From: Nymphaea colorata | Taxonomy: Eukaryota; Streptophyta; Magnoliopsida; Nymphaeales; Nymphaeaceae | Direction of reading: 5' to 3' | NCBI RefSeq assembly: GCF_008831285.2 | Contig: NC_045142.1 | Location: forward strand, 315,001-379,000 | Length of the DNA: 64,000 nucleotides | In this document: positions 25,204 to 37,700 of the stretch, in pieces | How the letters are laid out: every line of letters begins with the position of its first letter | Position numbering within the stretch: position 1 is the first letter of the stretch | Made by a program: the position numbers and the translations under genes | The notes under the pieces: model-generated | Told to the model about the DNA's origin: nothing | Seen by the model: only the letters and a program-made list of their open reading frames with translations | The model's database searches: none

Positions 25204-28151
25204 GTGTGGCTGCTTTGGCAGATTGAGACAATGGCCGCACAAAACAGTGTGAGATTCTTCCACTGTGGCCTTCAAAAATCTGAAAAGAAAATTGTGTTTT
25301 GCGTGTGGTTCCAATCACTTACAGCAAGCAGTACACTCTATGCCCGATCACAAAAAGGACCAGCTGGGATCATGTGTTGAACAGGATCTCTAAATCCAAG
25401 TAAAATCTCCTTCGCTAGAGACAGCCGGTGCCAAGCCAAGCATTTAATTCCCTCACATGGATTTGTTTGTTGCACAAAAATCAAAGGACACCATCGTTTT
25501 TGGCTCTTTCCTTCGTGCCGATGTGGGCGTCCACAAAATTATCTACGAGGTTAAAAAAGAATATGAACAATGGCGAGGAATTTGTTCGTGGGTGCTTTAC
25601 CTAGAAACGCTTTATAGGTGTTTGATCAACTTGCATTTAAGATCCGAGGCGCTCTAAGACTTTCAGATCTTATATTCTAAGGTTTCATATATCTTTGATT
25701 ACTAACAAGGATCAGAAATCTTTTGGTTTGAGATGCATATTTTGAGTCTGCAATTCTTCCGTCGTAAAAATGTATACTACTTTTGCTTCAACCATGGATT
25801 TAAAGCGGACTCCTCGTAAGACATCAGATCGTTAGATCTAAGACAACAGTGAACCGTGATTCGGTTCTCTTTCAGACATTCATCAAACAGTTGGCAATGT
25901 AAGCCCAAACAGGAGCACATATTTGTTTCGATCAACAGTACTTTTCTTTTTCTAGGAAGAGAGAAATTCCTGAGGATCTGATGACTGCAACTGGACAGCA
26001 AGTGGTAAGAGAGGATTTCTGAATGTTGTTGAGTAGTTGGGGTGAAGACGCTGAATCAAATCGCATTCCTACCACTTTACTACATGAGATTTAACGTGGT
26101 GTTCTTGAAGGCAAGGCACGACGGTAAAAAACTAATTTTGGTGTATTTCCTTTATGAAGTACAACATCCATTACTTCATCTGATGCTTCATGCGTTTTTC
26201 ATTATTATTGTCGTTATGTAGTAAAAGAAAAAACAAAGGTTCTTACACCATGGGTATTCAACTTTAAAATCAAGGGCCGAAGGAATATTTGATCCCGCCA
26301 CCTTATAAGGAGCCCGAAGCACCCCAACCTTCCTTCTCCTCTTTACTTTTTATATTCCCTTGTTTTGATGTGCCATCAACTAGAACTAGAGTGTTGCACT
26401 TGTCATTGTGGGAACTATGTGTCACTGTGGGAGCTATGTGTGGTTGCCCACGCCAGCCAACACCAATCTTTGGAAATTTTCATTAAGAAGAAGCTCAGCA
26501 GATGTAGTGCCCACACCAAACTCACATCAAGTCCTATAGTGCTCCTTTGATAAAATTTTCTGGCTTCGCCACTAGTCACTGTCATCAGCTACAGAATTGC
26601 AATTGTCATCTTTTGTTATCCAAAAACAACTTAGTGCTTAGCCCTTCAGGGCAATAACGTGCCCTTAAAAGAATAATAATTAAGACAGTAAGAGCGTCAT
26701 TCAATTCGGTCTCCCTCATTCTCACCTACTTTTGCGGGGACCAGAACGACCAAGGCTGCCAAAGTAAAGAATCGAAGAAAGCAAGATTTTGAATACTTTA
26801 AGCATGTGCGGGCTGATGAATAGAAAAACGACTTTTTCGTTTTAAGAGAGGATATAGTATTATGTGCTGCATGGGATAGCACCCCCATAGTAACCGATTT
26901 GGACAAGGACCTACTTTTGTGGGGCCAGTTTAATTCTTCTCTATGCTAATTTCTTTCTGAACTCCATGATTTCTTTTACAGTTGCTTTAAACTTTAAACA
27001 GATTTTTACCACTTAAATTTTAACCTCTATTTGCTTTTGCCTCTAAATCAACCCTTCTCCACAAAAAACGACCACCTACGTGATCGCCCCTCTGTTCTCA
27101 ACCTTCTGTCTCTCTCTCTCTCTCTCTCTCCCTCTCCATGGGTTTGGTTCAAAATGCACCAACTCATTAGTAACATTACTAGTAACAATAAAATGAGAAC
27201 ATCATTGACGGCGATGGTGGCGGCTGTTACAATAAAGTGCTGGCATGGTGGTGGCAACGATGGGAACGAATTTATTGATCATAATGTTGGTTGTTGTCAA
27301 ATGGTGGTACACCGATAACAGTGACGATGGACGCGAAAACTCGAGAATTACGAATCAGATACACAATAGCCAGTAGCGCAAGTGCGTGCGAGAATGTACA
27401 GCTCTGCCTGCACAAGCAACAAGACATACCAAATACATACGTATGCTCCTCAAAACGTTCGGAGGAAACAACAGAATCAAACAAAAAAATAAAAGACAAA
27501 TGGTGCTGTCACTGTTGAGAAACGTGGGTCAGACTGGGATGTGCTGACAACTGTGGCGATCTTGCGTAAGACGAGTGCCCAAGTTGTAGAATCTTGGGCC
27601 TGAGTAGTCACTTTTCTGCTGTCCATCAGTTCTCACACTGTCATGACCGCAGCTTTCTATAATCTGACCAAGTTGCTATTTGCTATGCAACAGAACCCAC
27701 CATGAACTTTTCTGATTATGCAATGCAAGTTTAAAGATCGCAAGCACTTCAATGTAAGTTGTGGACTGAGAGCTCATCTCAGGCCAAGGCCTGAAGGCAG
27801 TCCCCCCTTTGTTTGCTCTAATTGTAACCACCATGGGAAGCATAAGGATGCAGCTCATTATGTCCTGCAGATTCTCGCACAAGGATGCAGCTCATCATAT
27901 CTAACAGTTACCAGCATCAACACATGATGCATCAATATAATCAGTGGTCAGAGATTCTTTACTGTCAACGCCGATGTAGTTGGGTTTTTCCCTCGAACAT
28001 CAGCCTGAGGCCACGAGTTTGAAGCTTTGATCAAACTGTATGAAAACTCTAATTTCTTCAACATAACAGCACCGGAGGCACGATCCGGAACAGTATGGAA
28101 ACTCATCTATTGAAAATAGAAGCAGTAGTGGAACAAATGAACATCATATAA

Positions 28152-28797
28152 TCAACAATTATGAAATACAGGATTGCAATTTTTGGGGGGGAAAGGGGGA
28201 AGCCTAAATGGCACAGAGAACACTGCTGGGTAATCAGGGTATGAAGGGAGCATGCTATCATCCTTTGCTAGCTGGCCACATTGATATTTATCTGACTTTG
28301 TTCGGAATTTCAAGAAATGCCAAAAAGATGATCTACACAAACACGTGAATTAGGTTACCTTAATTAGAAGTGGAAAACAAGTTTCCAACTGAGCTGCCAT
28401 CCCGAGCATGTCAACATCCAGAACAAGGAGATGGACTGAGCTAGTGAGCTGGGCGTTCAGTCACTGCATACAACCCTTCATCTCTGCCAGTTAGGATATG
28501 TTTAGTCAATTATAGCAGAAATTTCCTTACTTTCCTCTTGTTCTCACTATGCAACTCTTATAAGTTCTAAAGTACATGCTTGTGAACAGAAAGATTAATT
28601 TGTGCAAAAACCTTAGAAGGCTCCCAACATTACACACAATCATCACTTTTAAAATGACATTTAAAATAGAATGACTGTAACGTTAATTGATCACAGTATG
28701 AACAAAGTAGCTGGAAGCATGGAACACGGACTTTGCTTGACTGGAACATCTAATGATGTAAAGAATGCAGAAAACAAGCTAGAATTATTCTATATAA
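28152..28797 (-). other. ELP1 3' region, terminal exon unresolved
   Basis: If the donor CTGCAG|GTAAGG at 28813 is used, a short last coding exon and the 3' UTR should lie here. A minus-strand acceptor CATTAG near 28757 is possible, followed by a frame of about 18 codons before TGA, but nothing in it is recognisable as an ELP1 tail. A longer open frame at 28152-28340 also lacks family support. Confidence 0.3.
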
Positions 28798-31700
28798 TCA
28801 CAATGGCCTTACCTGCAGAGGAGGATGCAGTATTATCGACTGCCATGAGGGATCTTGGTAATCAGGAAGCTCCTTCTTTAGCTTATCAATGTAATTATCC
28901 AATGACAAGGCATTTGTATCCATGGTTTCATTGGATAAACAATCTTCGGCCAATTTTACAGCAGCCCTTTGTGACAACTGGAAGCTGCTCACCATTCGCT
29001 GTAGCTTTCTGGCAGTTTCTTCCTTTCCCAGCATCAGAAGAGCACCCAGAAGAGTCTTCAGCTCATGTGCAGCTACACTTGTTAGAGCCATGCCCTTCAA
29101 ATGGTCAACTAGAGCAATTTCTTCTCCTGGGCTGCAAGTTAAGTAGCGGACAGAAACTAAGAGTTTAGGGCATCACCCAAACCTATTGTCAATATAAATA
29201 AAAAATTAAGAAGACTATACCTGCCAGCACGAATCCTGCCTCGGTTTCTCTGACGTCGGCGCTCCTTTGTCCTGCTAGTAGAGCTAGAGCTGATAGATGC
29301 AGCTGAGCCTTTTCCTTTCCTAATGAGCAAAGCTAAGCAGTCAACCACTTAAAAAGACCAAGTCTAGCAACATCTTGTAAGTTATAACTTCCGTGTCATT
29401 TTTGCTGTGAACTTCAGAGTAGAAAATTATTTCATGACTAAAACCAGAACCACATCTTATAGAACACTCTCTTGTTAAAAATAAAGAAGAGTTTTGCTAA
29501 ACCAATATCAGGCAAGACTAATTACCTATAACTATCAAAGGCTTCATGTGACATAATCATATTTGAAGGATGTCATTCATAATGTCTATATACACAAATT
29601 AAGAAAAAATTAGAAGGAAAAGAAACCAGTTCAGATGAGAAAACTAGAGTACAAACTTTAGCATTTTAAAAGTACAAAACAAATAGAATATGTACTTCAT
29701 AGGGAGAGTAGTGAAAACCTAATACCAATCTCACAAAATGCAATCATGTTTACATCCCCTCACAGAAAGGTTTTACACGAACCACTACTATTTTAATGAC
29801 AGGACTATAGAATTGGAGCTGGACATGAACAACTTTCATCCAACTAAGAAATGGTACCCGCTTTGAGAATTTCTATGTCCCTTAAAGTTACAGAACTAAA
29901 GGCATGACCTAGCCACTTAAGCATATATATGGCACAACAAAAAGATAAGTGATAACTAGAATTACTTATATCTATAACTTCAATATGCACCATAATGCCT
30001 AGAGTCACCATGAACGAGCGCTAGATGTACCTTTGTCCAAGAAAACCATGAAAATAAGGCTCTTGGATTAGTACATTCTCCAAGATGAAGGTTTGGTCTG
30101 AAAATCTGAATTGTCAAAAATTGTCCGTACCTGGACTCAACCAGTCAAAGGACCAGTGGGACCCACATTTCCAAACAACAACAAGGTTCATAGATGCAGA
30201 AAGCAGATTTTGAGCAACATGCCACCAGGGCAGAATCCATTCTTCAGGATTATAATCCAGTCATGCATCTAGCCCCATTTCCACAGGAGTTGCAGTTGTC
30301 AAGTCCTTCTACATCTAACAATAACTGAGAGTGCAACCATTGGAGGCTATCTGGACCTCGAGTAGAGATGTGCATATCTTTCCCACTATCCATGTTGATT
30401 TTCCAGCTTCTGTTAGTCCCTGTGACCTTTGGTCAAGGACCCAGCTTTAAAGATACCCTTTTTTATCTGACACTGTTGGCAGTTCTCACCTAATTGAAGC
30501 TCCACTGAGCACCCTGCTCATGAATAAACCGACCAAGTATCCACCTAAGCCTTAATCGTTCTTCACTCTATGTTTTTCCTTCTCTGTCCTTCCTGCCATT
30601 TCTACTGGAGGTTGCATTTTCACACAAAATGAAGAGCAAAAATTGCCACAATAATTTACCATGCTATACATCCACATAGAAACGTATAAGCCAGGTTAAA
30701 AAGTATAAATGGAACTTTCCATCAGAGTTAATCCAGTCCAAAGGAGACTGGTTTAATTCATTTCACACACACACATATGTATAAAAGGAACTTTCCATCA
30801 ATTGTAAAATTCAGACTCTATAGGGAAAATGACAAAAGTGAAAGAGAAACGGGAAAACCCTAACACTGCTCTCTAAGTTTCCCTTTTTCCCCTCCAGGCA
30901 GCCACTGCCTCTCCTTCCACTGCTGTTAAGGGTGGGCGTCGGGCCGGCCCGGCCCGATATCCCGGGTCTCGGTCCAGGCCCGGCCCGTTTGTCAATAAAA
31001 AAACAATTTTTAAATTATAAAATAAATTTTTTATAATATAAAATATATTTTTAATAATAAAATATGTATTATTAAATTAAAAAAATAATAGAAAATATTT
31101 TTTAAATTGTTAACGGGCCAGATACCGGGTACCCGGCCCGTGGCCCAGGCCTAACTGCTGTAGTTAGGTGAGTAAACCCCCTGCATCCTCTTTCATTCCT
31201 CCTCACCTCCTCCTGCTTCCCCCTCCTCCTCCTCCTCCTCCTCCTCCTACTTGTTTCCATTGTAGATGCCAGAGGAATCTAAAGGAGTGCTGCTGCACAC
31301 TGGAAGCACATAGAGCGACAGAAGAAAGAGAAGGGCTCAAGTTTGCTTAAACCACCTTTTTGCATTCTTTTCTACCATAAAATATTGGATGACTCCCAAC
31401 GATTATTTTGCCACACCTGCAGCCATACAGCATTGACACAGGTGCAGCACCAAAATAGAAGTGTCCATATCACTTAGGTCATGAAGCATGAAGCCTAAGT
31501 CTCAAAGTCCACCCATGTCTTACGAGAAAGATCATATAAGCACATTCACACATACATGAACTCACTTGCCAAAACATGCAAGCATGTGTACATATGTGAG
31601 AACACCCACACAACTCCAAAAGAACTTATAACAGTAAAAATTTCCAGATCATAAGGACACTGAGATGTAATCAACAAGTTAGGTAACGTTTGTACCCAAT

Positions 31701-34700
31701 CTTTGATGCCAAAATTACTGACTAAACAAAGAAGTTTCAGGCATTGTATGAGTCGTAAAACTACTGCATGTCAGTACCAAAATCAACAAACATATGTGAT
31801 GTCTAAACTTCACTAGCATATGGGAGAAAATGATCATGAAAGGTAGTATTGATCAAAATAACTAATGCAACATCAAAAAGCCCAAAATAGCAAAGAACAG
31901 TAATCAAAATGCCTAAAGCATAATTTCTCAATGAGAAATGAAAGAGAATGGGTTCATTTGAGATCAAACAATATTTCCAGTAAGAGTCTTATCTTTTTAA
32001 TTGAAAACGGAAATACTGAAAACGTAAACGCAGTAGATATGAATGGATTAGTTCAGGCAACTGAATTGACCCAGCAAGAGGATCCATTTGTTGTCCTGAA
32101 GGAACAACTGGATCTTTCCAGTGGCTTTTGAAGTATAATTATGGATACCTATTTGACATAAAGATTTATTGAACGCATTACCCTGCCCTGCTCAGTGCAA
32201 GGAATCACAATGTTAAGCCATCCAAGTACATGAAGATGGCTCAAGCTCATTATATTGTGCACAAATAAAACGAAGAAGGCCAATCCTGATCAAATAATTG
32301 GCAGTCATATGTCACCCATGACCCAACAGTTAAAACATTGCAGTCCAGCAATTTTAAAATCATAGAAGTCTGATCATGCTAGTCTTCTGGTCAAGATCTG
32401 GTCAACAATGTTACAATGATATCCATGTTGCAGGAATGTGGTGAAGAAAAAAGGGGATATTTTATCAGTCTCCCTAGATAAATATAAAAACCATAATAAA
32501 TGTTGACAAGCCAACAACAGTAAAGGTCGTTTACAGCTATAAATATAATGAAGGATTCATGAATTGAGCAGGGATTAACAAGCATGATGAAAGGATGCGA
32601 GAAAAACCCAAAATGAACATGATGTGTAAATCATACCCCAGAGTGTAAGCACTCATCCCACTGAAGGTACTGCTGGTTTCTGAAGCATCATCATCATCAT
32701 CGTTGACTGATCTTTCATCAGATTGTAGTTTGGCAGCAAGAGCCAATCTTCTCTGCCGAACAGCTAAATAGCGAGCCAAGTACTTCCCTACTTTCTCAAC
32801 CCCTTCTTCATATTCAGATATTAATACACTTGCACATTCTGCAGCTGCATTCTTCACCTCAGATATCAAAGCCTCTCTTCCATGCAGAAACCCCACCCTT
32901 AGAGCCTCTTCCCACTCACGAGCACTTATGAAATACATGATCCCGCTATGAACATCATGGCAATACTCTAGAGCAATTTTAGCTGCCTCTGCAGGTTTAC
33001 CAAGTGCTTGGAGTTCTTCACAGAGCTCATGTGCCAATTGCAGCAGCTTTTCTTTGCTAAGGTTCAGAAGTCCAGCAACTGTAAGCACACCCTTCCAATT
33101 GTTACATGAACGATATGCTTTCAAAGCTTTCTCCAAAGAAGAACAGCACAGGTATGCAGATGCTGCATCAGTAAAAGACTCTTCTCCAAAAAGATGATCA
33201 CCCCAGGCTTCAAATACTTGGCTCCTCCTAGAACAATCACTATATAATTGAAGTCCCAAAGAGAAAAGTTGAGGGTTCTTCTTCATAAGGATCAAGGAAT
33301 CCTCAAAACAGTCTTCACCTGCAGATGCCATATTCAGGAGAGCACTTTCAAACCTCCGCAGCTTAAGATCTACTGTATACCGCATGACAATAGGTGGCAT
33401 TTGCTCTAGTTTTTGTAGAAAGGGAAGAAACTCCTTTGGGTCCTTCTGAGAGTTCAAGGCAACAATGGCTGCAAGATTAAGATCATACAATCCTAATGAA
33501 GTTTCATATACAGCCTCAGAATCTGATAACCATAAAAGATGCTTAAGCGCTTCTTCTGCAGAAGGAGAAGATTTGCTATCAGCAGGATCATTCTTGTTGA
33601 CTGTTCCTGAAAGCTCCAATTCTCTGATCCGTTTTATCCTTTTTAATGCCTCCCCTAGAGCAGGAGGCTCATTGCGGGCTAGTGTAGTTAAAATACAGAG
33701 CTCTCTTGCAGGGCTCTCAGGAACATATTCTTCAAGGGCCCTTCGGACAGAGGACAGGACAGCAGAAACCTTGTTTTTCATATCAGAATGCTCAACTCTC
33801 ACCACATGCATGCCAGTACCTTCCTTCCCGATCAGAGGCAGAGTGACAAAGTTCTTGTACATTGTCTCCATGACATTTTCGTTTTTTATGGAACACACAA
33901 AATCTGTTATGTGGCTAAGATTTTTTATTTGCTTAACAAATTCAGGAGCAACCTGAAGAAAAGCTTGCCAACCACAGTAGTCAACAACAATATTGTAGTC
34001 TATCCTGTTCCGTCTGACCATAAGCATAGAATCTTTGAAACGGCCTTCAATCAATGCATTGGCAATGGATGTAAGAACCAATTTTCGTGGATATATACAT
34101 TCTAGATTACCACGAGTTGTCTGTAGAATTACAGCTGCTTCATCTCCATGAATCACACCGATCAATTTTGCACCTCTTTCCCAAACCTTTAAGGCATCTC
34201 TACTTTCTTGGTTACTGATTTTGCCGTCATTCACAATATATTTTTCACATCCAACTTCATGGTTTTTATGTAGTATGTCCCCAAGACTTATGATGTGCAG
34301 AAAATCCTGCTTAGTGGTAAGAATAATGTGCGTAAAAACTTGCTCTGATAATCCAGTGCTACTAGAATAAAAAGAAAAACTACTGCAATTGTTACAGACT
34401 ATTATATTACGTGCATGCAGTCTACCATGTTCATCCATCCCAAAAATCAAAGGTTTGAGTATGCCATCATCCCTGACCTGAGCAGCCTTCATCCAAGGGC
34501 ATGATGAAGTAAAACCAGTAAAGATATTAGGGTTCTTCTGTCCTACATCTAAAGATGGCATTCTCAAGCCTGACTTCAAAGTGTATTCTACTACAGATCC
34601 TCCAACAAACTGTACAAAAGCAGATCCATCTTCAGTAGGATTTTTAACTACACCAAGGACCGGCTTTTGCAAGCATATTCTTTTGGAAACCTTTGCATGC

Positions 34701-37700
34701 CAACCTGAAGAGGTCACTGTATCTGCCACAGAATCCTCTGAGCAAATAAATTGAACTTCCATGAAAAGATAACTACATGCTTGTCTCATTTTATCTTCAC
34801 AAGAGAATCCATTATTTCTGGAAAATTTTTCATGACAAGCATCATCCACACCGGATTCACAAAGTCCAATTGCAATAACAACCTGGTGGTTTAACCATGT
34901 AAGATGTCCAATGCCAACAAAACTGTAATCAGAATGACAAGATTCAATAATAAACTCTTTACCTTCCAAATTTTCCCAGCTATCCATCAACGGGAGCTCC
35001 ACGATACTTAAACAGCCATCAGATAGAGCCACTGCAAGGCGGTTCTTCGAGTGTTGAGACAGAACAGCAATGTCCTGAACAGCACTTTGGAACTTAAGAC
35101 TAAAAAGAGAAAACGGAGGAGGAATAAGTGACATAGAAAGGGGAGACACAAGTATGCTACAATTGTCAATCACCAATGCTATTGACTTCTCTGTCACAGC
35201 TGTTACCCATGCAAAATTTTTACTCCTGAATTTACCATCTTGCATCCATGCAATCAAGTTTAAAGGCTTCACCGGGTCCCAACAAAAGCTTACATAATCT
35301 GTCTTTGAATGTCTACTTTCATGCTTTAAGTACCAGTGGTTATTACTGAAATGCCAAACTTTTAAACTGTCGTACTCTTTGCATCTAGATAAACTTGCAA
35401 GAAGCTCTGAGTTGCAATTCCACTTCAGCATATCAACGGTTGCTTCGACTGCATCATCAATACTGAAAGAGCCTCTCTCCAGCCCATTCCTCTCAAAACC
35501 AACAATCAAAGGACACTTCTGCTCAGTTGCCCTATCATATGCAGCCACCAATTTTGCACCACTAGGCATCCAATCTAGTGATCCTCCCATAAAGACCTTG
35601 TACTCAGAAGAAGAAAGAGAGGCACCAGTTTCACGGTCCCAAATTCTGATTCGGCTTAAGGAAGAGGAACCCCCTGCAGAAACTAATGTAGCAAAAAACT
35701 TGCCATCACCCCGCCAAGAAACTTGAACTTTAGATACACATGAACCTTCCCAATGCACATTCATTTCCTGCATACAAAGGCACCAAATAGCTATCACATG
35801 TTAAAGATTATCGTTACAGGCTTTATAGCAGCAGAATGAATGCTAAAAGAGCTCAGATAGTGTAACACTTTGTAAACTAAGAAGGCAGTTCGAAAGCGAA
35901 TTGCTGCATAGTTGGAATACTTCATACAACAAAAATTCAATAAGGAGAGAAAAAATCAAACATACGGATCCAGATGCAGGAGGTTCAAGCATGACTTCAT
36001 ACAGAACATCCCAATCTTGGTTCATGACTATCAATTGCCCTAGACCTGTTGCCACGGCAAGAAGACTGCCATCTGGACTAGCAGCAATGCTCTTGACACC
36101 TCCCTCCACCCTCCCAACCACTTCAGTTAAATCACCATCCAGGGAGTGTTGTAACAGAAAACCACCCAAAGTTCCTATTATTAATGCTTCCTTCTCCATG
36201 AGATAATCCAAAGCCATAATGTAGTCATCTGGCTCCAATGTTGGACTTAACGGTACATCAGATACCCAAAATTCAGTTGATGAATTTTCCTGCTACATGA
36301 ACAGCACTTATTAATAAATAAAAATAAAAGGAAATATGTATGATATGCCATCTTGTTAGACAAATGAACCAAAAAAATGCATGAACAGAACCATAACACA
36401 AGTGCATAGGCCAGCAGCAGTGCCCTTGGACTACACAAGTTGAGGCAACAGTTGCAAGCAACTAAACTAATCGTACTCTAGGCAGCCTTTACTTAGCATA
36501 GTCATGTAAAATTTCCAAATTTTAGAAGTAAAAACTGCAGACGCCTAGTATGCAAATTTTGCACATAGGAAAGGTTGTCAATCAAAATTACACAAATAAG
36601 AAGCACCAAAATTGGGCTGATAAATTTTCCTGCTACATGAACAGCGCTCTTTGATGAAGAAAAATAAAACGATATATCTGTAACATGGCATCTCATGAGA
36701 TAAATTAACCAATCCATGGATAGAAGTAGAACCACAAAACAAACAGCAGGGATGCCCTTGGACTGCACAAGGCAATAGTTGCAAGCTCCTAAATTAAATT
36801 TACACTACGTGGCATTTACTTAGCATAGTCATGCAAAATTTTCGAGTTTTAGAAATAAGATCTGCAGATGGAATAGCATGTAAATTTCGCACATTGGAAA
36901 GGTTGTCAATCAAGATCTATGCATGTAAGATGAACAGGTTCTTCACATCATGTTCAAGACTCACATTTTCCATAATTGTGAATTTCAAACATCTCAAAAC
37001 TGCAAGTAGATGTATTAGTGTTGTCAATAATGGAACCCAACTTAAATCATTTCACAGAAACACACAGAAAATTGGTCCACATTAGGTCATCTGCCACATT
37101 CTTTTGGCCTCAATCAGTATCGCTTTCTCTAATTTGAAATATAAAAAGGTAAATTCCATTTTTATTTTATTAAACAAAGAGGCTGATGTGATGACAGCTG
37201 ATTCATGCAAAATAGTCACCGATATTGATAACGATGAAATGTACCTACATCCCATATATATGCACATTGTACATCATATACACATACAGATCGAATTATA
37301 CTGATTCTCCAAAACGGTGGGTCATGAATATATACTAGTTGTTAACTATGTATGGCACCACGACTTAGGTTATTGTGCCAAAACATGACCGTGCTACAGA
37401 GATTTTCGTAAAAGAGACATGGAAAAGCTGGTGAACGAGGCAAGCAATGCCAGATTTCGGCTCCATACAAAATTCTGAGCGCATCAATGACTCATAATCA
37501 TGCAAACAGAACCCTATCCTCAAGTTCGACTTCATGACAGAAGCTGGTTCTCGAAACAACCCACTGCTGCAAGAATCAAATGCGAACAGCGACGCATCCA
37601 ACAGCCAACCGGTTCTTCCAAACTCGGGAACTGAAAGGAAAGACTCATCATTCCAGCCGCTTAAATTCATGCAGAAACAGCTATTGCACCGATGCGGAAT

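Larger units (their letters stand above)
21031..28150. other. Gene-poor, repeat-rich intergenic stretch
   Basis: No gene is supported across about 7 kb. It holds microsatellites (GA at 22475-22501, TC at 27108-27131), a 23-bp perfect tandem repeat (25158-25203), a 19-bp imperfect tandem repeat (26404-26441) and fragments of a dispersed repeat near 24000-24160 and 26440-26580 containing GGTTGCCCAC and ending TGGCTTCGCCACT or similar. Poly-A/T runs near 21340, 22965 and 24178 suggest old retroelement tails. Short open frames here show no domain or codon-use support. The ELP1 3' end enters from the right. Confidence 0.5.
29320..32636 (-). other. Intron 3 of ELP1
   Basis: A 3.3-kb intron separating the main ELP1 exon from the 99-nt basic-region exon. 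It contains the hAT-type MITE (30927-31153), a CCT trinucleotide run (31222-31249) and otherwise AT-rich sequence. I see no nested gene. Confidence 0.75.

Noticed and set aside
27718-27927. Cys/His-containing short plus-strand frame suggestive of a zinc finger
   Set aside because: Cys and His spacing fits no known finger; it contains a 20-bp local duplication and no splice context.
32537-32636. Extension of the large ELP1 exon frame beyond SAYTLG
   Set aside because: The donor GG|GTATGA followed by the exon GKGKGSAAS... gives the conserved ELP1 continuation; the read-through sequence is intron.
33465-33956. Plus-strand 163-residue frame inside ELP1
   Set aside because: Antisense shadow of the ELP1 exon, with no independent support.
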